Part shown: positions 1 through 7,047 of the stretch, one piece after another
Layout of the letters: every line of letters begins with the position of its first letter
Numbering within the stretch: the first letter of the stretch is position 1
From: an uncultured Mycoplasmatota bacterium
GTDB lineage: Bacteria > Bacillota_I > Bacilli_A > Mycoplasmatales > Mycoplasmoidaceae
Direction: 5' to 3'
DNA: 9,616 nt
Assembly (NCBI GenBank): GCA_949500635.1
Contig: CATAWQ010000028.1
Span: 1-9,616 of the forward strand
Program-made: the position numbers and the translations under genes
Notes under the pieces: generated by a model
Told to the model about the DNA's origin: nothing
Database searches by the model: none
Seen by the model: only the letters and a program-made list of their open reading frames with translations

Positions 1-1152
1 ACTGAACCATTAGAATTTACATTCTTATTCTTAGCTCCTTGATTGTATTGAGGATTCCATGCAGTAATGTGTGGTTTTAGCGCTATGTTTATGGTTATTC
101 TTCATTCACATATGGGTATGACATTCTCTGGCGGTGTTATTGACTTCTTTATTTATGGTGTTTTACCAGATATATCAAAAATGGGTGCTAATTGTTACTG
201 AGTAATAGTTGTTGGATTGGTTCTTGCTGTTGCCTACTTCTTTATGTTCTATTGAGCAATCTTACATTTTGACATAAAGACTCCTGGTAGAGATCCAAAT
301 GCAGGTGTAATTAAAATGTACACAAAGAAAGATTATTTAGCAAAAAAAGATGGGCAATCTCTTGAAAATGATCCTATGCTTGTATTAGCTGCTAAATTAA
401 TTCAAGCATATGGTGGTAAAGAAAACATTAAGAATGTTGATGCATGTATAACTAAATTACGTATACAAGTAGCTGATAGATCTAAAACAAATAAACAAAA
501 AATCTTAGATTTAGGTGCACGTGGTGTTGTATATCCATCAAATCAATCTGTGTATGCTATTTTTGGTACACAAGCAGATATTCTCAAGAACATTATTAAA
601 GACATTTTGAGTGGAAAAGTTAAAGCACCAGCAGTAAATGAAAATATTTCAGTAGCTGCAACTAAAATTGAAAATAATAATTTAAATAAACTAACTGCTG
701 GAAAAGTTATAGTTTGCGCTCCTGCTAATGGAGAAGTTGTTTCAACTAATAAAGTAAAAGATTCTACTTTTAGCGAAAACATTATGGGCAAAGGATTTGC
801 TATCATCCCAACAGATGGAAACTTTGTTGCTCCTATAACTGGAAAAGTTACATTAGTCAATAATCATGCTTATGCTATTGAAGCTAACAATGGTGTTCAA
901 GTACTTGTGCACATTGGTATTGATACAGTTAAACTAGCAAGCAAGAAACCCTTTAAACATTTAGTTAAAGTTGGTTCACAAGTCAAAGCAGGTCAAAAAG
1001 TAGTAGAGGCTAATTTAGATTTAATTAAGAAAAATAATTTAGACACTATCACTCCTGTTATTGTTCTTTCTGAGTCTATTGGTAAGAAAAAAATATCAAC
1101 ACCTGTTTTTGGAAAAACTAATTCCGGAAAAGAAATTTTAAACGTTAAATAA
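1..1152 (+). CDS. ptsG: PTS glucose-type permease EIICBA, 3' part (5' end outside window)
   Basis: This is the last 383 codons of a sugar phosphotransferase permease that imports and phosphorylates a hexose, most likely glucose. The frame opens inside the membrane IIC domain with the family hallmark TEPLEFTFLFLAP, followed by FTFSGGVIDF-like and TM segments up to the linker LHFDIKTPGRD (about codons 89-99). A IIB domain follows with AYGGKENIKNVDACITKLR, whose phosphorylated Cys is at 445-447, and GVVYPSNQSVYAIFGT. A linker leads to a IIA(Glc)-like domain carrying both active-site histidines, in NHAYAIE (865-867) and VHIGIDTV (910-912). In-frame TGA at 40, 49, 199 and 253 encode Trp. The order C-B-A is that of Gram-positive and mollicute PtsG. 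Glucose specificity is inferred; GlcNAc or another hexose is possible because the substrate-binding N-terminal part is not visible. The gene ends in TAA, 151 bp before tsf. Confidence 0.92.
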
Positions 1153-1253
1153 TCTAATCTGTTAATTTTAAAATTAAAACTAAATTTAATAATTCTAATT
1201 TTTGTATAAATTATTTTATGGTCATTTTAATTAAATAAATTAATTTATAAAAT

Positions 1254-1289
1254 TTGTATATTTAGTTTATTAATATATTAAAATATATT
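1254..1289 (+). promoter_or_regulatory. Putative promoter region for the tsf-polC cluster
   Basis: The only sizeable gap before the long gene cluster is 1153-1303, and it is nearly pure A/T. A TTGTAT at 1254-1259 could serve as a -35 box, with TATTAA at 1276-1281 (16-nt spacer) as a weak -10. Further TATATT hexamers lie at 1274-1279 and 1284-1289. In such AT-rich DNA these matches are expected by chance. The location is the main argument: it is the last untranslated stretch before eight closely packed genes. No strong Shine-Dalgarno precedes the tsf ATG; only a weak AAAAG is seen. Confidence 0.3.
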
Positions 1290-1303
1290 AAAAGATAATA
1301 ATT

Positions 1304-2179
1304 ATGACAAAACCAGAATTAATCAAAAAATTAAGAGAAATGACTCAAGCTGGAATAATGGATGTTAAGAAAGCTTTAGATGAAAATAACGATGATTTAG
1401 AAAAAGCGGTTGAATGATTAAGAGAAAAAGGAATAGCAAAGGCTGCTAAGAAAGCTAGTGCTATTGCAGCTGAAGGTATTACTTCTATTGGTGTTGAAGG
1501 AAATAAAGCTGTTATTTTGGAAATTAACTCACAAACTGATTTCGTAGCAAACAATGAAATGTTCTTAGAATTAGCTAGTGCTATTAAAGCAGCTATTCTT
1601 ATAGCTGCTCCTACAGATTTAAACACTTGTTTACAAGTTAAACTTCCAACAGGAAATACAATTGAACAAGCTTGTACTGAATTAACTTCAAAGATTGGTG
1701 AAAAAATTGTTTTAAGAAGATTTCAATTAGTAACAAAAGATGAAAATGATACTTTTGGTATTTATGAACATTTTAATAAAAAGATTGCTGTTTTACTTGT
1801 TTTGAACAACAAAATTGATCCAACAATCGGAAAAAACGTTGCTATGCATGCAGCAGCTATGGCTCCAAAATTTATGGATAAAAACAATGTGGACCAAGCT
1901 TGATTAGAAAATGAATCAAAAATTTTAAAGGAACAAACAATTGCTGAAGGTAAACCTGCAGATAAAGCAGAAATGATTGTTAAAGGAAGAATTAACAAAT
2001 CAATTGCTGAAGTCTGTTTAACTGAACAAAACTTTGTAATTGATCCATCTAAGAAAATTAGTGAATATTTAAAACAAAATAATACTTCATTAAAAGCTTA
2101 CTATAGATACGAAGTAGGTGAAGGAATTGAAAAGAAAATTGAAGATTTTGCAGCAGAAGTTGCTAGTCAAATGAAGTAA
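1304..2179 (+). CDS. tsf: Translation elongation factor Ts
   Basis: EF-Ts is the cytoplasmic guanine-nucleotide exchange factor that recycles EF-Tu from the GDP to the GTP form. The 291-residue frame begins MTKPELIKKLREMTQAGIMD, the typical N-terminal UBA-like helical module (about residues 1-50), including DVKKALDEN and AVEWLREKGIAKAAKKA. The EF-Tu-contacting motif TDFV lies at residues 78-81, followed by ANNEMF. Two core subdomains follow, with the conserved MHAAAMAPKF segment, and the C-terminal module contains ISEYLKQNN. Length matches the family. TGA encodes Trp at two sites (EWLRE and QAWLEN). In most bacteria tsf follows rpsB; here the upstream gene is a PTS permease, so rpsB has moved elsewhere. 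tsf is the first gene of the cluster and ends 2 nt before pyrH. Confidence 0.96.
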
Positions 2180-2181
2180 AT

Positions 2182-2892
2182 ATGATTAAACAGAACATTA
2201 TTGTTAAACTTTCAGGAGCAGCATTAAGAGATAAAAGTTCTGATGTCGTATTATCTAGTAAGAAATTAGTGGATTTAGCAAAACAACTAATTTCTTTATC
2301 TAAAAAATATAACATTGGTGTTATTGTCGGTGGTGGTAATATCTGAAGAGGTCAAGATGCAAATGCTAATTTATATGATATTGACCAAGCTCATTATATG
2401 GGTATGCTAGCAACAGTTATCAACTCTATTGCTTTAAAAGAATCTATAAAAAAACAAAATGCAAAAGCGTGTGTTTACTCACTAGTAGATATGCCAAAAG
2501 TCGCTTACACATATAACTTAGATAATGTTAAAGAACATTTAAATAACGGGTACATCTGCATTTTTGCAGGAGGTACAGGCTCTCCTTATTTTTCAACTGA
2601 TACAGGTGCTGCATTACATGCTGCTGAAATTAATGCAAATTGTATTTTAGTAGGTAAAGATGGTGTAGACGGTGTTTATTCAGATGATCCTAATAAAAAT
2701 AAGAAGGCTAAAAGATTTGATAAATTAACATATGATCAAATCATTAATATGGATTTAAAAGTAATGGATATGACATCAATTACTTTTTGCAAAAATAACA
2801 ACATTAAACTTGTTGTCTTTAATAATAACCAAGACAATGGTATCTTAAAAGCTATTGCTGGTAAAACTAAAACTACAATTATTACGAAATAA
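2182..2892 (+). CDS. pyrH: UMP kinase (uridylate kinase)
   Basis: UMP kinase phosphorylates UMP to UDP with ATP, feeding UTP, CTP and hence the CDP-lipid pathway encoded downstream. The 236-residue protein belongs to the amino-acid-kinase fold. It starts MIKQNIIVKLSGAAL (ATP-binding loop KLSG) and has VGGGNIWRG around residues 49-57, where Trp is TGA. It continues with GMLATVINSIAL from residue 74, the nucleotide-loop segment AGGTGSPYFSTDTGAALHA, VDGVYSDDP, and the C-terminal MDMTSITFC and IKLVVFNN strands. The family's usual KLSGEAL reads KLSGAAL here, a minor change. Start choice: the ATG at 2182 lies 2 nt after the tsf stop and gives the complete first strand. No clear Shine-Dalgarno is present, so coupling to tsf translation is likely. 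The gene ends 2 nt before frr. Confidence 0.96.
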
Positions 2893-2894
2893 CT

Positions 2895-3446
2895 ATGGAA
2901 TGGAATCAATTAAAAGAACAATTTGAATTAGAAGCAATTGCTCCTATAGAATGAATGCAAAATGAATTAAAGAAAATTCGTTCTGGTCGTGTTTCATTAT
3001 CTATTTTAGATAATGTTAAAGTTAACGCATATGGTGAATTTATGCCATTAAACCAAATAGCTAATTTGCAAATCGTTGATGCTAGACAAATTTTGATTAA
3101 ACCGTATGATAAGTCACAAGTTCACGATATTGCAAAAGCTATTAGTGTTAATAACATTGGAGTTAATCCTCAAATTAATCCCGATAACATTAGATTAATT
3201 TTTCCGCCACAAACAGAAGAAAATAGACGTGATAATGTTAAAAAAGCTAAACAAATTCTAGAACAAACAAAAAACAAGATTAGAGATATTAGAAAAGATG
3301 TTCAAAGCACATTTAAAAAACTAGATGGAATATCTGAGGATACATTGCGATATTTTGAAGAAGAACTTAATAAATTAACTAAAGACTATAACAATAAATT
3401 AGAATCTACTTATGAATCTAAAGAAAAAGAGTTAATGAGTATGTAA
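2895..3446 (+). CDS. frr: Ribosome recycling factor
   Basis: Ribosome recycling factor acts with EF-G to split post-termination ribosomes. The frame gives 183 residues, close to the usual 185. It starts MEWNQLKEQFELEAIAPIEW, then MQNELKKIRSGRVSLSILD (family: KIRTGRASPSLLD), VNAYGEFMPLNQIA, and VDARQILIKPYDKS. PPQTEENRRDNVKKAKQ and a charged C-terminal coiled helix ending KEKELMSM follow. The protein therefore has the two halves of the three-helix bundle (domain I) around the beta domain II. It starts 2 nt after pyrH without a visible Shine-Dalgarno. Residue 3 is encoded by TGG, one of only four TGG Trp codons in the window, while the Trp before MQNELKK is TGA. An ATG at 2955 would give a shorter form but would remove the first part of helix 1, so I prefer 2895. 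Confidence 0.95.
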
Positions 3447-3448
3447 TT

Positions 3449-4093
3449 ATGTCTAAAAACATAAATGTAGGCATAATTTTAGATGGTAATGGACGTTGGG
3501 CAACTAGCAAAAATCAACCAAGAACTTTTGGTCACAAAAAAGGTGTTGATACCCTTAAAAATTTGGTAAATGACATTGTTAAACAAAAACTTAATATTAA
3601 ATGATTATCAGTTTTTGCTTTTAGTATTGAAAACTGAAATCGTCCACATTCTGAAGTCAAATACTTGATTAAATTATTTTCAGATTCATTAAACAATAAA
3701 TTAGTTGATAAACTAAATGAACTTAATATTAAATTTGTTTGAACAGGTTTTAATGATAAACTCCCTAAAAAATTGCTAGACAAAATAAAAACTATTCAAA
3801 TAAAAACAAATAAAAATAAAGGTCTAATTTTAAATGTTGTATTCAATTACAGTGGAAGGAAAGACATTGAATATGGATTAAAACACAAGAAAATGATCTC
3901 ATCTAATATTCCTGACATTGATTTATTAATTAGAACTGGTAATGAAAAAAGAATCAGCAATTTTCTTTTGTATCAACTAGCATATTCAGAAATTATTTTT
4001 GAAAAAACAATGTGACCAAACTATAAGATTAACAATCTTAAATCTAATATAATAGAATACAACAAAAGGCACAGAAGGTTTGGGAAAATATAA
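3449..4093 (+). CDS. uppS: Undecaprenyl (polyprenyl) diphosphate synthase, shortened
   Basis: This cis-prenyltransferase condenses isopentenyl diphosphate onto farnesyl diphosphate to make the C55-type lipid carrier at the membrane. The 214-residue frame shows all main motifs: ILDGNGRWA with catalytic Asp12, FGHKKG, LSVFAFSIENWNRP, NYSGRKDI, DLLIRTGNEKRISNFLL (residues 158 on) and WP plus a C-terminal KRHRRFG. Four Trp codons are TGA. It is shorter than E. coli UppS (253). The loss lies mainly between GRKDI and DLLIRT, where only 17 residues remain against roughly 38 in E. coli. The family's RTGGE-R is RTGNEKR. Because the organism has no peptidoglycan, the product may carry sugars for capsule or lipoglycan, or be of another chain length; this is inference. 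It starts 2 nt after frr and its stop directly abuts the cdsA ATG. Confidence 0.93.
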
Positions 4094-5170
4094 ATGAAAA
4101 ACAATTTTATAACTAATACATTTTCAAATGATAAAAAAAGAAAATTTCACACAAGAACTAAAACTTCAATTTTAGTAGTAGTAGTATCTTTTGTAATTTT
4201 GTTTTTTGGAATGTTATCTTCTTATGATAACCCGTGGTTTAAATATTCCCAAGAAGAATATACCCAAGAAGGTATATCAACAATGTTTGCACTAATATTA
4301 GCATTTATTTTGTTAGGGATAGCATACCAATGTATTGTTGAATATATGAATTGTTGTTTTAATAATTCAACAAAATTTTTTAGAATATATTCAATGATTT
4401 TATATTTTTTATCAATAGTTATTCAATTTGTATTCTGTTTAGCAATGCTAAATGATCCAGAACCTTTTTCAGATTATGGTTATATCTTTTTAGGAATAGG
4501 AATTATTCCGATAGCTATATTGGCTATTTTATGATATATAGCATTATTTAATGAGTATGGTAGCAAATTTAATAAAATAACAGCACCTTTAATGGCTCTT
4601 ATTTTACCAACAACATTCTTTGCTATTTATTACATATTAATTTTTAAGTTTTTTACTACATTCCTATTTTTATTGTTAATTACTTGATGTGCAGATTCAT
4701 TTGCTTATTTAGGAGGAAGTTTTTTTGGCAAACATAAATTAGCTCCTAAAATTTCTCCTAATAAAACAATTGAAGGATTTTTAATTTCATTAGTATTAAC
4801 TTTATGTTTATTACTAGCAATTGCTGGAATCTTTTCATTGAATCCTAATATTCAAGGAGATCTTTTAGGATCTCATGAATTTTCTGAACAGTCAAATATG
4901 AAGATTAATAATATTGGTTGATGGTTAAGTTTATCACTTATCCTGATTGTATTAATTTTAGCTGACACACTAGGTGATTTATCTTTTAGTATTATTAAAA
5001 GAAAGAATAATATTAAAGATTTTTCTCAATTCTTGCCAGGTCATGGCGGTATATTAGATAGAATTGATGCATTAATCTTCATTGTTTGTATTTACACATT
5101 AATTTGTTTTATATGATCAATTGATTCAGACCACACAATTTACTTATTTTTTACTGGTAGTCAATGATAG
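4094..5170 (+). CDS. cdsA: Phosphatidate cytidylyltransferase (CDP-diglyceride synthase)
   Basis: CdsA is a polytopic membrane enzyme that converts phosphatidate and CTP to CDP-diacylglycerol, the precursor of phosphatidylglycerol and cardiolipin. The 358-residue frame has a basic N-terminus and several hydrophobic segments, the first near ILVVVVSFVILFFGML. The conserved WCADSFAYLGG (from W198), FFGKHKLAPKISPNKTIEG, and ADTLGDL follow. The complete CDP-alcohol synthase signature lies at residues 299-325: SIIKRK, KD, FLPGHGG, then LDRID. It is longer than E. coli CdsA (about 285), through the N-terminal region and a loop near residues 250-280. Trp is TGA five times, including the final sense codon before TAG. 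A 15-bp tandem duplication (4242-4271) lies in the loop after the first membrane segment. The ATG follows the uppS stop with no gap; AGAAGG about 16 nt upstream is a possible but distant Shine-Dalgarno. The gene overlaps dxr by 7 nt. Confidence 0.95.
4242..4271 (+). repeat. 15-bp tandem duplication inside cdsA
   Basis: Positions 4242-4256 and 4257-4271 are adjacent 15-bp units identical at 14 of 15 bases, sharing the core CCCAAGAAG. They encode YSQEE followed by YTQEG at about residues 51-60 of CdsA, in the hydrophilic stretch after the first membrane segment. The frame is kept. A slipped-strand duplication is the simplest explanation. Confidence 0.75.
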
Positions 5171-6246
5171 TTTTAGTTTGTGGAGCAACAGGTTCTGTTG
5201 GACAACAAACAATCAAAGTTATTAAACACCTTAAACACAAGATTGTCGGGATTACATTCAACAACAACCTTAAAAAAGCTATATCAATATTAAAGAGTAA
5301 CAATATCAAATATTGTTACTCCCCTATTTATAACAAACAATCTAATGTAAAAAGTTATGATGAACTAATCAAAAAAACAAAACCTGACTTAGTAGTAAAT
5401 GCTGTTGTGGGTTTTGCAGGATTAGAAGTAACTATGGCTGCTATTAAAAATAAAATTGACATCGCTTTAGCTAACAAAGAATCATTAGTAGTGGCTGGCA
5501 AATACGTTACAGAATTGGCTAAAAAAAATCATGTTCATATTTATCCGGTGGATAGCGAACATGCCGCTATTACTCAGGCTTTAAAAAATAAACAAAATAA
5601 ATTAAAGACAATTTATATTACTGCATCAGGCGGACCTTTTTACAATACAAAAAATTTAAATAATGTCATATATAAACAAGCTATCAATCATCCCAATTGA
5701 AAAATGGGCCCTAAGATTTCAATTGATTCAGCCACACTTGTTAACAAGTGTTTTGAAATAATCGAAGCTTATTGATTATTTAATACTAAGAATATCATAC
5801 CTATTTATCACCCTCAATCAATTATTCATTCAATGGTTGAATTTAAAGATAATTCTATTATTGCAATTATGTCTAATCCAAATATGCAATTACCTATTCA
5901 ATTAGCCTTAAACAAATTTAAATCTAATAAATCAAGCTTAATTAGTCCATTAAATTTTAATAATTTAAACTTAAATTTTGATTTAATTGATGAAAAAAAG
6001 TATTTACCAATTAAGTGAGCTAAAGAAGTGTTAAAAAACCCTAATTCATCATTACCAATTGTTATTAATGCAGCTAATGAGGAATTAATAAAATTATTTT
6101 CTGAAAATAAAATTAAGTTTAAAGAAATTACATATTTTATTAATTTGATAATTAATAAGATTAAAATTATTAAGATAACATCTTTTGAACAAATTTTTGT
6201 TGTTGATCAACTGACAAGAAAAATTGTCCAAAAGTTAATTAAATAA
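5164..6246 (+). CDS. dxr: 1-deoxy-D-xylulose 5-phosphate reductoisomerase
   Basis: Dxr converts DXP to MEP with NADPH, the committed step of the MEP isoprenoid pathway and the fosmidomycin target. The 360-residue frame has the NADPH loop GATGSVG (residues 7-13), ANKESLV (N104-K105-E106), and PVDSEHAAI with metal ligands D130 and E132. ASGGPF (S155), the flexible-loop HPNW (H176) and KISIDSATLVNK follow. S189, N194, K195 and E198 correspond to E. coli S222, N227, K228 and E231. HPQSIIHSMVEF and NAANEEL in the C-terminal part complete the match. All catalytic residues I can check are present, so it should be active. The usual Gly after NK is Cys196. It is somewhat shorter than E. coli Dxr (398), mainly in the C-terminal region. 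Three Trp are TGA. Its ATG lies inside the end of cdsA (ATGATAG), and rseP starts 2 nt after its stop. Two strong inverted repeats lie inside it (5295-5321 and 5734-5751). Confidence 0.95.
5295..5321 (+). repeat. Perfect 12-bp hairpin inside dxr
   Basis: GAGTAACAATAT (5295-5306), loop CAA, and its exact reverse complement ATATTGTTACTC (5310-5321) form an uninterrupted 12-bp stem with a 3-nt loop. It is wholly within dxr and encodes roughly SNNIKYCYS. No U-run follows (CCCTATTTA), so it does not look like a terminator. It would form a stable stem in the mRNA about 130 nt after the dxr start. Confidence 0.8.
5734..5751. repeat. Perfect 18-bp palindrome inside dxr
   Basis: ACACTTGTTAACAAGTGT reads identically on both strands and is centred on GTTAAC. 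It covers the codons for the conserved TLVNKC active-site segment of Dxr. The Cys codon TGT replaces the Gly usual in the family, and its bases complete the right arm. As a spacerless palindrome it is more like a dimeric protein-binding site than an RNA hairpin, but no function is shown. Confidence 0.7.
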
Positions 6247-6248
6247 GT

Positions 6249-7046
6249 ATGAGTACAGGTCTAATAACTTTTTTATTGTATTTAATAACTATTCTAATGT
6301 TGTTGTTTGTTGCAACAATACATGAGCTTGGCCACTTTTTCGCGGGGTTAATATTTAAGGTTAATGTTAAGGAAATTTCCATTGGGATTGGTCCAAAACT
6401 GTATCAAAGATACACCAAATCAGGGATGAGAGTATCTGTTAAACTTATTCCGCTAATTGCTTATGTTTTATTTGATAGTATGCAATTAAGAGAAATATAT
6501 AAAGATGAAATAGATAATAAAAACTATAGTTTAATTATGAGTCCTTTACCTAAAAGTAAATTATTATTAGAACAAACTAAGTCTTGACAATATTTGACTA
6601 TTATGTTTGCAGGTGTATTAATAAATTTCTTAGCTTTCTTAATCATTTGACCATGCTGTTGAGGAATATTTAATGCAATGGGTTATGAATTAGTTAATCC
6701 TTTTGTTAGTTTGGGTCTATCTTTCAAAGCTATTGGATATTGTATGGTATTTAAAGGTGGAAGCGGGTCTAATATTTTTGTAGAATTACCAGATGTTGCA
6801 CAAAATACAAACACTTGAGGATTGGCAATGCTTCAAACGTTCTTATTACTTAATTTAATCTCTACTATTTTTAATTTAATACCATTTCCGCCGCTAGATG
6901 GATGAAAAATAGCAGCAAAATTATATGAAGCAAATGGTAAAAGAAAAATCAATAGAAACATAGAAGAAATTTTTACTTTAGTTGGTTGTTTTTTAATGAT
7001 TTACATTTTCTTTTCTAGTATTTTAGTTAAATGAATTTATTGATAG
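6249..7046 (+). CDS. rseP: Site-2 intramembrane metalloprotease (M50), PDZ-less
   Basis: This is an intramembrane zinc protease of the RseP/RasP group, by position the ortholog of Bacillus rasP. The 265-residue frame has the HExxH motif as HELGHFF (H25, E26, H29) in the first membrane helix. The following SIGIGPKLY and LKLIPL-like segment corresponds to FSIGFGPK and LRLIPLGGYV of the family. After a polar stretch (about residues 75-112) comes the FAGVLINFLAFLI membrane helix. The third zinc ligand lies in NLIPFPPLDG (Asp217), and a final hydrophobic helix ends the protein. Typical RasP is about 420 residues with one PDZ domain between the second and third membrane segments. Here that space is too small for one, so the enzyme is a compact form. 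Seven Trp are TGA, the last directly before the TAG stop. Substrates are unknown; no anti-sigma factor is visible nearby. It starts 2 nt after dxr and ends 1 nt before polC. Confidence 0.88.
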
Positions 7047-7047
7047 T

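Noticed and set aside
543..860. Open reading frame on the minus strand opposite ptsG
   Set aside because: It is antisense to the conserved IIB-IIA coding region and has no recognisable motif; the same applies to minus-strand frames at 1345-1626, 1762-1998, 3532-3783, 7851-8129 and 8247-8480.
1162..1249. A/T inverted repeats after ptsG: palindrome TTAATTTTAAAATTAA (1162-1177), AAAATTA/TAATTTT with a T-run (1170-1203), and TATAAATTA/TAATTTATA (1205-1213 with 1241-1249) as possible terminators
   Set aside because: All stems lack G-C pairs and have long loops or none; such repeats are expected by chance in DNA of this composition, so I do not call a terminator.
4171..4187. GTA trinucleotide run in cdsA, considered as a phase-variable repeat
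   Set aside because: About four units, in frame (Val run in a membrane helix) and not in a promoter; too short to suggest switching.
4857..4874. Inverted repeat GAGATC/GATCTC with a 6-nt spacer inside cdsA
   Set aside because: Only a 6-bp stem in a coding region without a following T-run; too weak to call.
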